Counted from the first letter of the stretch, positions 1-7,189 are shown. The stretch: DNA of 9,424 nt from Spirosoma fluviale (GCA_945860325.1 CAMARL010000063.1:1-9424); one strand, 5' to 3'. A program made the numbers and translations. Notes: generated by a model from the sequence alone, not told the origin.

Positions 1-107
1 CGGCATAAATCAGTCGATACTGCATTTTGATTTGTTTGTCCTTTCATAATCTGTGTGCTTCCAAGGCATATCATTAAAGAAATACTGACAATAAATTGAT
101 TTTTCAT
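1..107 (-). CDS. N-terminal fragment of a probable exported protein (runs off left edge)
   Basis: The minus strand has an ATG at 107 and an open frame of 35 codons to the window edge, so the 3' end is missing. The translation begins MKNQFIVSISLMICLGSTQ and continues IMKGQTNQNA. A basic start, a hydrophobic stretch at about residues 5-16 and a polar sequence after it look like a Sec signal peptide, perhaps cleaved after KGQ near residue 24. LMIC is a poor lipobox, so a lipoprotein is less likely. The ATG lies 22 bp after the stop of the MDR gene on the same strand, so the two could be co-transcribed. A GGAGAG at 128-123 is too far upstream (about 15 nt spacer) to be a convincing ribosome-binding site. 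The mature domain is not visible, so no function can be given. Confidence 0.55.
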   Translation of the reverse strand, partial: MKNQFIVSISLMICLGSTQIMKGQTNQNAVSTDLC

Positions 108-129
108 AGCAATAGGTTTTTACTCTCCA

Positions 130-1086
130 TTAACAAATTAATATTTTTCCCGTTCTACCCTCTTTTTGATACGCGATCACGGCTTCTTTGAATTCAGATA
201 ACCCAAATTTCTCCTGAACATCTACATGGACCTCTTGCGTCATTAAATAGGTGAAAACTTCTTTTAAGGCTTTCTTTATTCCTTCTTGGCCTAAGTTCTC
301 CCACCAGGAGGTCAACCACCAACCTTCTACTTTCAAGTTTTTGAAAATTAATAAGCCTGAGTTTAAAGGAATAGGTTCTAAACTTAATAATCCGAAGACC
401 AACATCCTTCCTCCTATTTTTAAGCAGGCCAAAGCTTTAGCTCCTTGTTCTCCGCCGACTGCATCAAAAATGGCATCAACGCCCGTTTCTACCGCTGCAC
501 GAACTATTTTGCCTAGGTTTTCCGTTTGCACGTCGACGACTATAGTCGCCCCTAAATCCAATAAAGCTTGTTTTTGTTCTGTTCTTCTTACCGTACAAAT
601 CACGTTGATTCCTCGCATTTTAGCCATTTGAATGACCAATTTCCCCCATGCTGAAGCCCCTGCAGTAATTAAAAGCCATTGGCCTTTTTGTAAACCACTG
701 GTCTCCAACATCCCATATGCGGTAATCGGATTCACAAAGGCCTGACAGGCTATATCATCAGACATCCCCGCCGGTGTCGGAATTAATTGGGCCGTGGGTA
801 CACAAACGTATTCTTTCCAAGTGCCTATGGCTGTGAAGATTACGCGAGTTCCTTTCGGATATTGTTCCGATTTTTCAACCTCTCCTGCCGCTTCAAATCC
901 AGCACTGCTAGGTAATTTTGGTGTAATTCCATATCGACCTTGAATGAACATGATGTCGGATGGATTTATATTTCTTGCCGTGATACGGACTAATGTTTCA
1001 TGCGCTCTAGGAACCGGAATATCCACTTCTTCTAATATCAATACACTTTCTGGTAGACCGGTCTCTTTGAAAATAACTTGTTTCAT
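130..1086 (-). CDS. Zinc-free MDR family oxidoreductase (quinone reductase / enoyl reductase-like)
   Basis: This is a medium-chain dehydrogenase/reductase of 318 residues, close to the usual 320-340. The N-terminal GroES-like half has NINPSDIMFIQGRYG (39-53) and the SAGFEAAGEV segment (61-70). The Rossmann half has NPITAYGML (120-128) and the nucleotide loop AGASAWG (143-149), a variant of the usual GAAGGVG-like sequence. I see neither a catalytic-zinc Cys/His set nor the structural-zinc four-Cys loop, which places it with NAD(P)H-dependent quinone or 2-enoyl-thioester reductases rather than alcohol dehydrogenases. It probably reduces an activated double bond or quinone in the cytoplasm using NADPH, since R168-R169 after the second Rossmann strand favours the 2'-phosphate. 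It is transcribed divergently from the SDR-ACAD-kinase operon, which raises the possibility of shared control, and it is followed closely by an exported-protein gene. The family is well supported; the substrate is unknown. Confidence 0.85.
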   Translation of the reverse strand: MKQVIFKETGLPESVLILEEVDIPVPRAHETLVRITARNINPSDIMFIQGRYGITPKLPSSAGFEAAGEVEKSEQYPKGTRVIFTAIGTWKEYVCVPTAQLIPTPAGMSDDIACQAFVNPITAYGMLETSGLQKGQWLLITAGASAWGKLVIQMAKMRGINVICTVRRTEQKQALLDLGATIVVDVQTENLGKIVRAAVETGVDAIFDAVGGEQGAKALACLKIGGRMLVFGLLSLEPIPLNSGLLIFKNLKVEGWWLTSWWENLGQEGIKKALKEVFTYLMTQEVHVDVQEKFGLSEFKEAVIAYQKEGRTGKILIC

Positions 1087-1155
1087 CTATATTTTTTGTT
1101 GAATTCAGAGGCAAATTACCATATTTAATATTTAAATTGTTTAAAATTTTCAAAC
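1087..1155. promoter_or_regulatory. Divergent intergenic promoter region
   Basis: This 69-bp, very AT-rich gap separates the divergent MDR and SDR genes, so both promoters must lie here or inside the neighbouring gene. For the minus strand, TAATTTGC at 1118-1111 is near the Bacteroidota -7 consensus TAnnTTTG and would give a leader of about 20 nt, but no TTG/TTTG -33 box sits at the right distance. For the plus strand, TTG at 1099-1101 followed after 20 nt by TATTTAAT (1122-1129) has correct spacing but a weak -7 match. No Shine-Dalgarno precedes either ATG. The exact boxes are tentative. Confidence 0.4.
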
Positions 1156-1914
1156 ATGCATCCATTTTTATTAACAAACCAAGTTGCCCTCATTACAGGT
1201 GCGAGCAAAGGCATCGGTTTTAGCATCGCAGAATACTTTGCCGCCGCGGGTGCCAAAGTCGTTATTAGCAGCAGAGACCAACCTACCTTAGATATTTTGG
1301 CCGCAGAACTACAAAACAAAGGCTATGATGTCATTGGCATTGCTTGCCACGTTGGGAAAATGGACGCCTTAGAAGTTTTGGTCCAAAAGACCATTGATCA
1401 TTATGGGCAAATCGACATATTAGTCAATAATGCTGCCACTAATCCTGTTTTTGGCCCTATTCATGATACGACTTTGGATGCCTTTGATAAGATTATGAAT
1501 GTGAATTTAAAAGCGCCGTTCCGATTGATGTGCCTTTGTCTTCCCTATTTAAAATTATCCGAAAATCCTTCCGTCATTAACATCAGCTCGGTTGGTGGAA
1601 TCTCGCCTGAAGCTGGCTTAGGTATATATAGTGTGAGTAAAGCGGCATTAATTTCAATGACCAAAGCGTTTGCCAAGGAATGGGGCGAATTCAACATTCG
1701 TGTCAATGCTATTTGTCCCGGCCTCATTAAAACGAAGTTTTCCGAAGCTTTATGGAGCAATGAGCAGATTTTAAAACATACGTTGAAAGCTTTGCCCATC
1801 AAAAGAATCGGAACCCCTGAAGAAATTGCGGCTGCCGCGCTTTATTTAGCCTCTCCCGGAGCTTTATATACCACCGGTTCTGTTATTACGGCAGATGGTG
1901 GCTTAACCATTTAA
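1156..1914 (+). CDS. SDR family NAD(P)-dependent oxidoreductase (DHRS4/LvaD-like role proposed)
   Basis: This is a classical short-chain dehydrogenase/reductase of 252 residues (family about 250). The dinucleotide loop TGASKGIG is at 14-21, NNAA at 91-94, and the catalytic set is N117, S145, Y158 and K162 (YSVSK). PG follows at 188-189 and the C-terminus reads ADGGLTI. The second strand ends in ISSR (37-40) with no acidic residue where NAD-specific enzymes usually have Asp, which suggests NADP(H). The TNPVFGP segment (95-101) resembles DHRS4-type carbonyl reductases. It is the first gene of the operon and ends 9 bp before the acyl-CoA dehydrogenase gene. In the P. putida levulinate pathway an SDR (LvaD) reduces 4-ketovaleryl-CoA to the 4-hydroxyacyl-CoA that the APH-like kinase then uses. 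The same role is inferred here from context. The fold and catalytic residues are certain; the substrate is not. Confidence 0.9.
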   Translation: MHPFLLTNQVALITGASKGIGFSIAEYFAAAGAKVVISSRDQPTLDILAAELQNKGYDVIGIACHVGKMDALEVLVQKTIDHYGQIDILVNNAATNPVFGPIHDTTLDAFDKIMNVNLKAPFRLMCLCLPYLKLSENPSVINISSVGGISPEAGLGIYSVSKAALISMTKAFAKEWGEFNIRVNAICPGLIKTKFSEALWSNEQILKHTLKALPIKRIGTPEEIAAAALYLASPGALYTTGSVITADGGLTI

Positions 1915-1923
1915 AATTGAATA

Positions 1924-3126
1924 ATGCATACATCCGCCACTTTACTCGATTTAGTTTCTCGCTACCAGGCTTTTTTAAAGGAATTTATTTATCCGATTGA
2001 AAAAGATATTATATACGGTTCATTTAAATCGCATTTACCCAAATTGCGCGAATTGCGTGCATTGGCTAAATCAAAAGGCTTATTTACTCCGCATCTTTCC
2101 GTAGATGAAGGTGGTTTGGGACTTTCTTTACCTGAATTTGCCCGTATTTCTGAGGTATTGGGTACAAGCCCTTTGGGACATTATGTTTTTAATTGCAATG
2201 CGCCCGACATTGGAAATATGGAGTTGATGCATGCTTTTGCCTCTCCTTTTTTAAAGGAAACCTACTTGAAACCTTTGCAAAGAGGTGAAATTCGTTCTTG
2301 TTTTTCGATGACCGAGCCTGAACATGCGGGTAGTAATCCCATTCATATGTCTACCAAGGCGGTTTTGGAAGGAGATGAATATGTGATCAATGGACATAAA
2401 TGGTTTACTACTGCTGCTGATGGAGCCCAATTTACCATCGTGATGGCAATGACAAATCCTGAAGCGGAAAATGTATACCAAAGAGCCAGCATGATTTTAG
2501 TCCCTTTGGATAATCCAGGCTACCGTTTAGTTCGTAATATATCCATCATGGGAGATGAAGGAGAGGATTATTTATCCCATGGGGAAGTTGAATTTACCAA
2601 TTGCCGTGTACCCAAATCCCATTTGATCGGAGAAGAAGGACAAGGATTTACCTTAGCCCAAGTGCGCCTTGGACCTGGCAGAATCCACCATTGCATGCGC
2701 TGGATAGGTATTTGTGAGCGTGCTTTAGGGCTCATGTGTGATCGAGCTATGTCGAGGGAGTTGAATCCTGGGAAGTTTTTGTCGGGCCAACAAACCATTC
2801 AAAATTGGATCGCGGAGAGTGCGGCGGAGATAAAGGCCTCACGTTTATTGGTTTTACATACAGCAGAAAAAATTGAAAAGGAAGGTGCTAAAGCAGCTAA
2901 AGAAGATATATCGACCATTAAATTCTTTGTGTCAGATGTTTTAATGAAGGTTTTGGATCGCGCTATTCAGGTGCATGGAGCCTTAGGAATTACGGATGAC
3001 ACCTTACTTTCGTTTTGGTATCGCCATGAACGAGGGGCTCGAATTTATGATGGACCTGATGAAGTGCACAAATCAGTTTTAGCGAAAAGCATTTTAAAAT
3101 CAAGAGCACTGAATGGAGGGATTTGA
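1924..3126 (+). CDS. Acyl-CoA dehydrogenase, ACAD10/ACAD11 (LvaC-like) type
   Basis: This FAD-dependent acyl-CoA dehydrogenase has 400 residues and all three domains: an N-terminal helical domain (about 1-125), a middle beta domain opening with SMTEPEHAGSNP (128-139), and a C-terminal helical domain (about 245-395). Subfamily marks are LGPGRIHHCMRWIG (249-262), QVHGALGI (349-356) and RIYDGPDEVHKS (373-384). These are typical of ACAD10/11 and bacterial relatives. D376 of YDGPDEVH occupies the place of the catalytic Glu of ordinary medium-chain dehydrogenases (YEG). Members paired with an APH-like kinase, such as LvaC and the ACAD11 C-terminal domain, convert 4-phosphoacyl-CoA to enoyl-CoA by loss of phosphate. 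Here the kinase gene starts inside this gene's last codons (14-nt overlap). Plain alpha,beta-dehydrogenation of an unusual acyl-CoA remains an alternative. Confidence 0.9.
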   Translation: MHTSATLLDLVSRYQAFLKEFIYPIEKDIIYGSFKSHLPKLRELRALAKSKGLFTPHLSVDEGGLGLSLPEFARISEVLGTSPLGHYVFNCNAPDIGNMELMHAFASPFLKETYLKPLQRGEIRSCFSMTEPEHAGSNPIHMSTKAVLEGDEYVINGHKWFTTAADGAQFTIVMAMTNPEAENVYQRASMILVPLDNPGYRLVRNISIMGDEGEDYLSHGEVEFTNCRVPKSHLIGEEGQGFTLAQVRLGPGRIHHCMRWIGICERALGLMCDRAMSRELNPGKFLSGQQTIQNWIAESAAEIKASRLLVLHTAEKIEKEGAKAAKEDISTIKFFVSDVLMKVLDRAIQVHGALGITDDTLLSFWYRHERGARIYDGPDEVHKSVLAKSILKSRALNGGI

Positions 3127-4120
3127 GAAATTACCCGCTTATTTATCGGCTCAATGGTCCATTCCAATTCCTGAATTACATATAAAGGCATTTAAAGGAG
3201 GATTTTCTAACTTGACTTATTTAATCGAGTCTGAGTCCTTTTCCTATGTGTTACGTCGGCCACCTTTCGGGAATAAAATCTCCAAAGCGCATGACATGGT
3301 TCGTGAATACAAAATCTTAATGGCCTTAGAAAAAGCGGGCTACGATAAAATCCCAAAAGCCATTTTATGTTGTGAGGACGAAAGTATTATAGGTGCCCCC
3401 TTTTTTATCATGGAAAAAGTGGATGGATTAATCATCCGAAATAAAGCTCCTGAGGGTCTTGAATCAGATTTTTTTACCAAACTATCTCATTCTGCAATCG
3501 ATGTTTTGTTGGAATTGCATGCCTTAGAATTAACTAATTCGGGCTTAATCAATTTGGGAAAACCGGAAGGTTACGTGGCGCGCCAAGTAGCTGGTTGGTC
3601 CGAAAGGTATATTCAAGCACAAACGGATGATATTCCAGAACTCAAGGATGCTTTTGAATGGTTAGCACTCAATCAACCTGAGCATTCTTCTGTGGCATTC
3701 ATTCACAATGATTTTAAATTTGACAATATGGTCATCAGAGAAGATGCATCTGTGGCTGCCATTTTAGATTGGGAGATGGCCACCGTGGGTGATCCATTGA
3801 TGGATTTAGGAACCACTTTGGCGTATTGGGCCGAGGAAGCTGATCCTGATATTTTAAAAATGTTTAACCTAAGCTATGTAAATGGTAATTTTTCGCGTGC
3901 TGAGCTTGTTGAATATTATGCGTCAAAAAGTAATTTAGATGTTTCCAAAATCCTTTTTTATTATGTTTTTGGATTGTGTAAAGTGGCGGTGATCGCCCAA
4001 CAAATTTATAAACGATACGCCTTAGGATTTTCAACCGATGAGCGATTTTCTGTATTAAACCAAGTAGTTAAAGCGGCTGGAATTAAGGCCATGCAGAGTA
4101 TTAAATCGAATAAAATATGA
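3113..4120 (+). CDS. APH-like phosphotransferase (ACAD10/11 kinase domain / LvaA-like acyl-CoA kinase)
   Basis: This protein kinase-like phosphotransferase of the APH family has 335 residues. FKGGFSNLTYLI (27-38) is the glycine-rich ATP loop, and VLRRPP (46-51) matches the LRRPP segment seen in ACAD10/11-type kinases. The catalytic loop is HNDFKFDN (198-205), with D200 as base and N205 as metal ligand. DWE (219-221) supplies the second metal-binding Asp, followed by TVGDPLMDLG. All catalytic residues are present, so it should be active. Despite the family name, antibiotic phosphorylation is unlikely: linkage to an acyl-CoA dehydrogenase and an SDR points to phosphorylation of the 4-hydroxyl of a hydroxyacyl-CoA, as in LvaA and ACAD11. 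The ATG at 3113 overlaps the dehydrogenase stop by 14 nt, and its own stop overlaps the next start in ATGA, so translation is probably coupled on both sides. The substrate chain length is unknown. Confidence 0.9.
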   Translation: MEGFEKLPAYLSAQWSIPIPELHIKAFKGGFSNLTYLIESESFSYVLRRPPFGNKISKAHDMVREYKILMALEKAGYDKIPKAILCCEDESIIGAPFFIMEKVDGLIIRNKAPEGLESDFFTKLSHSAIDVLLELHALELTNSGLINLGKPEGYVARQVAGWSERYIQAQTDDIPELKDAFEWLALNQPEHSSVAFIHNDFKFDNMVIREDASVAAILDWEMATVGDPLMDLGTTLAYWAEEADPDILKMFNLSYVNGNFSRAELVEYYASKSNLDVSKILFYYVFGLCKVAVIAQQIYKRYALGFSTDERFSVLNQVVKAAGIKAMQSIKSNKI

Positions 4121-4971
4121 AAATTAATAAAGTATGTATTTTAGGTGCGGGCACCCTAGGTTCAAGAATTGCTTTGCAATCGGCGATTTCAGGTTTTGAA
4201 GTTCGTGTGTATGATATAAATGAAAGCGCTTTTGAAGCTTCTCGTAAAGTGATGGCTAAGGTTTTGAAGCAAATCAAGATGGATGCGGCGATCATTGATT
4301 CGATATTATTTACAACGGATCCTGTGGAAGCCGTTTTAGATGCGGATATTATTTCTGAAAGTGTGACGGAAGATTTGGCTTTAAAACAAAAAGTCTGGGC
4401 CCAGTTTGGAGCCATATCCCCTGAGAAGACAATTTTTACGACTAATACAAGCTATTTGTTGCCTTCTCAAATTGCCGATTTTACCGGTAGGCCTTCCCTA
4501 TTTTGTGCTTTCCATTTTCACGACGTTTTTTATTCTACGGTCGTTGACATTATGCCGCATCCGGGAACTTCAGAACTTTTAATTTCTATTTTGGAGGATT
4601 TTGGCCGAGCGTTAAACCAAGTTCCTGTGGTGGTTCGAAAAGAAAATCATGGCTATATTTTCAATTCCATGTTGATGGCTTTAATCGGGTCCGCAGGTAA
4701 ATTAAGGACTAAGGAAGTGGCTAGTATTGAAGATATTGACAAATCTTGGATGGTCAATTTTCATATGCCCATGGGGCCATTCGGAATTTTAGATTCGATA
4801 GGCTTAGACACGGCATGGCATGTGACTCATAAATTAGAAGATCCAGCCTCGCAGGCATTTGCTTCATTGGTTAAAACCTATATAGATGCGGGTAAATTAG
4901 GTGAAAAAACAGGAGAAGGATTTTATAAATATCCTCATCCTGCTTATCGAGACCCTGATTTTTTAAATTAA
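4117..4971 (+). CDS. 3-hydroxyacyl-CoA dehydrogenase, atypical active-site variant
   Basis: This 284-residue protein has an N-terminal Rossmann domain with GAGTLG (10-15) and D33 at the end of the second strand, indicating NAD. The C-terminal helical domain has the GPFGILDSIGLD segment. NTSYL (110-114) and N183 of NHGYIFN match the conserved Ser and Asn of the active site. The catalytic segment departs from the classical HFFNPVPVMKLVEV: here it reads HFHDVFYSTVVDIMPH (133-148). H133 is kept, the Asn after it is replaced by D136, one residue is missing, and D144 stands where the Glu of the His-Glu pair would be. It probably oxidises a 3-hydroxyacyl-CoA or a related beta-hydroxy compound made downstream of the kinase/dehydrogenase step. 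It is the last gene of the operon; its start overlaps the kinase stop by 4 nt, and its stop is one base from the convergent acylase stop. Confidence 0.85.
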   Translation: MKINKVCILGAGTLGSRIALQSAISGFEVRVYDINESAFEASRKVMAKVLKQIKMDAAIIDSILFTTDPVEAVLDADIISESVTEDLALKQKVWAQFGAISPEKTIFTTNTSYLLPSQIADFTGRPSLFCAFHFHDVFYSTVVDIMPHPGTSELLISILEDFGRALNQVPVVVRKENHGYIFNSMLMALIGSAGKLRTKEVASIEDIDKSWMVNFHMPMGPFGILDSIGLDTAWHVTHKLEDPASQAFASLVKTYIDAGKLGEKTGEGFYKYPHPAYRDPDFLN

Positions 4972-4972
4972 G

Positions 4973-7048
4973 TTATTTCGGATTATATATTTTTTCTGCC
5001 GTTTTTAAAACTTCCGCTTTATCTAAAGTCATTTTTTTGGTTTTTTGAGCCTGGTATAAAGCTCTTTGATCCGCAAAATGTGGGCTATCTGGATTTGAAC
5101 TCGCCCCAAACGTGTTAACTGTTTCGATGATTGGCAGGCTTCCGTCTTTAGGAAATTTCACGAAACCAATATAGGCATCACCACTAACCATCTTTTTCTT
5201 TCCATTTTCATGATTTTTCGACATCACGGCTGATAAAACATCGGGCATACCGCCTTGAGGCCACTCTTCTTTTCCACGAACTAATTTTTGTACATCGCCT
5301 AAAACGAGGTCAATCGTATCAAAGTTCTTCATTAAATAATCATAAACGTGTTGATACACTTCGACCCCTTGCGCTAGAGTTAATGTACTTTGCGCATTGC
5401 CTTTCATGGCTTTGGAAATATGATAATAAGCCAAATTGTACACCAGTGCTCCTTTACTATCTGGATTAGTCACATGATCCCAGTTTTTTAAAGAAGTAAT
5501 TAATGGGGCTAATTGAGGATATTTTGACTCGTCGACCATAAATAATGAATCTGACGAATAGCCGTATGGGTATAAAATTTGTTTAGGTAGTTGGCGGTCA
5601 AATTTAATTTTCTTCAAATCCTCAAAACTGATTTTTGAATAGGAATCGATTAGGTCTTTGGCTCTCCGGCTCCGATTATTGTGATACGTTTCATAGCCAT
5701 CATTTTTATCATAGTTGGCCGGATTTAAATTCTCATTTTCTGCTGTTGCCAAAAAGGGAGAATGGTTGGTATTAAATAAATAGCCACTGGAAGGATTTAA
5801 ATGCTGAGGTAATTCACTAAATGGCTTAAATTTTTCCCATAAAGTCGCACGTGTATTTCCAGGAAGTGTCGAATTCCAGTGATATTTAGGATCAGGATTA
5901 CGATAAGGCATTTTTCCATTGGACACATAGAAAATATTATCCTGCTTATCTGCATATATAATATTAAACATGGCCAAATGGTTGGTCTCCAAAGCAGTTT
6001 TAAATTCAGCCCAATTTTTTGCCTTATTCATAAAATACCATTGTTGGAGCGCCATGGCATCCATCAAAGAAGGTAATCGCATGGAGAAAAATTCTCCTTT
6101 TGGATTGGCTACTGTCGGTCCATAAATGGATTTATAAGCCATTTTTGAAATAGGGAATGGAATTCCTTTGATGTGCAATTTGACTTTTCTTTTCTCTAAG
6201 TTCAACCACTCACCATCCACTAGATATTGGCCAGGATGTTTTTTATCGGTTTGCAATTGGAATACATCTACTTTATCCTGCATGTTTACAGTATGGGCCC
6301 AAGCTAAATTTGGGCTAGCTCCATGAAAAATAAGGGGTGCTCCGGAAAAGAGGCCCCCTAGCATGTTCCAACCTTCCTCACTTTGTAAATGGGCTTCATA
6401 AAAAGCAGTGGCTCCTTCAATGGGTTGATGTGCGTTAATAACTAGCATAGGTTCTCCTGTGGCCGATTTTTTGCCGCCGATCGCAATGGCATTACTTCCT
6501 TCCCCCGTAAATCCTGGTAAATTGGCGATGGAACCGTTGAGGATTTTAGGCAATGTTTTGTCAACCCCGCAAAAAATAGCCACCGAAAACATGGATGTTG
6601 CAATATAGTCCTCTAGAGAAATCGGAAACACATGTTTATTTAAAACTTCCTTTGGATGCGCCTTTCCATAGGCCTTTATCCCCATTAAATAGCCTTGAAG
6701 TAATTGAATGAACTTAGGGCCCATCGATTTAATTTGTTGGTCTACCGTTGCTCTCGTATTTAATAGCCCAAAAACAAAATCGATAGGCGCTCCCTCTTTA
6801 CCCATATAGGTGGATAATTTTCCCTTTCCGGTTAAAATAAGTGTTTGGATTGTTTTGAAATCGTCTTCCGCATGTGCCCAAGCAAGGCCATAAGCTACCT
6901 CTGGATCTGTGGGAGCAAAAATATGGGGTACGCCATAGCTGTCTCTAGCGATGGTGATTTTGTCCACATGAATGTCAGGAAAATTCGTGTTTTGTGCAAA
7001 TAAGCTTAGACTAATAAGGGTTAATAGAAGACTGTAAAAATGTTTCAT
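4973..7048 (-). CDS. Exported penicillin acylase / AHL acylase family Ntn-hydrolase
   Basis: This N-terminal-nucleophile amidohydrolase precursor has 691 residues, a usual size for the family. MKHFYSLLLTLISLSLFAQ (1-19) is a clear Sec signal peptide, so it acts in the periplasm or outside. The short alpha part contains the RDSYGVPHI and AWAHAEDDF segments. Self-cleavage is expected at GEG/SNAIAI, making S185 the first residue of the beta subunit and the nucleophile. H207 (INAHQP) is then beta-23, the position of the catalytic-assist His in PvdQ and cephalosporin acylases. N428 in FNTNH is a candidate oxyanion-hole residue, and NNRSRR further on matches the conserved N-x-R region. The family splits amides such as acyl-homoserine lactones, penicillins or lipopeptide tails; which one is used here cannot be read from the sequence. 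It is monocistronic and convergent with the operon at its left. Confidence 0.9.
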   Translation of the reverse strand: MKHFYSLLLTLISLSLFAQNTNFPDIHVDKITIARDSYGVPHIFAPTDPEVAYGLAWAHAEDDFKTIQTLILTGKGKLSTYMGKEGAPIDFVFGLLNTRATVDQQIKSMGPKFIQLLQGYLMGIKAYGKAHPKEVLNKHVFPISLEDYIATSMFSVAIFCGVDKTLPKILNGSIANLPGFTGEGSNAIAIGGKKSATGEPMLVINAHQPIEGATAFYEAHLQSEEGWNMLGGLFSGAPLIFHGASPNLAWAHTVNMQDKVDVFQLQTDKKHPGQYLVDGEWLNLEKRKVKLHIKGIPFPISKMAYKSIYGPTVANPKGEFFSMRLPSLMDAMALQQWYFMNKAKNWAEFKTALETNHLAMFNIIYADKQDNIFYVSNGKMPYRNPDPKYHWNSTLPGNTRATLWEKFKPFSELPQHLNPSSGYLFNTNHSPFLATAENENLNPANYDKNDGYETYHNNRSRRAKDLIDSYSKISFEDLKKIKFDRQLPKQILYPYGYSSDSLFMVDESKYPQLAPLITSLKNWDHVTNPDSKGALVYNLAYYHISKAMKGNAQSTLTLAQGVEVYQHVYDYLMKNFDTIDLVLGDVQKLVRGKEEWPQGGMPDVLSAVMSKNHENGKKKMVSGDAYIGFVKFPKDGSLPIIETVNTFGASSNPDSPHFADQRALYQAQKTKKMTLDKAEVLKTAEKIYNPK

Positions 7049-7087
7049 AGTTGTTTTTTAGCAAGTATAATTTATATTAAAATATTT

Positions 7088-7095
7088 CAAATTTA
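7088..7095 (-). promoter_or_regulatory. Candidate -7 promoter element of the acylase gene
   Basis: On the minus strand 7095-7088 reads TAAATTTG, an exact match to the Bacteroidota -7 consensus TAnnTTTG, 39 nt before the acylase ATG. That would leave a 5' leader of roughly 33 nt. The -33 region about 20 nt upstream (TTTAACAC) has no good TTG/TTTG, so the assignment rests on one box in AT-rich DNA. The remainder of the 141-bp gap to the RhuM stop holds only weak AT-only inverted repeats, for example CTAATAA at 7134-7140 with TTATTAG at 7156-7162. Confidence 0.4.
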
Positions 7096-7189
7096 GAAGC
7101 ATAAAATGATGGTGTGTTAAATGAAAAGATTTGCTAATAAGCTCTATTCATTCATTTATTAGAACTCTATTTAAATAATTAATGTTTGA

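Noticed and set aside
251..631. 126-codon plus-strand ORF opposite the MDR gene
   Set aside because: Its translation resembles no family and it lies wholly antisense to a well-supported oxidoreductase; shadow frame.
3113..4120. Antibiotic resistance (aminoglycoside phosphotransferase) reading of the kinase
   Set aside because: Only the general APH fold is shared; the LRRPP segment and operon with ACAD and SDR favour an acyl-CoA-linked kinase.
4101..4415. 104-codon minus-strand ORF opposite the start of the hydroxyacyl-CoA dehydrogenase
   Set aside because: Antisense to the conserved Rossmann domain, with no recognisable domain and no start signal; shadow frame.
6297..6315. GCCCAA...TTGGGC inverted repeat inside the acylase gene
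   Set aside because: A 6-bp stem with a 7-nt loop inside coding sequence and no T tract; expected by chance.
7134..7162. CTAATAA/TTATTAG stem-loop after rhuM as a terminator
   Set aside because: An all-AT 7-bp stem with a 15-nt loop and no following T tract on the minus strand; too weak to call.
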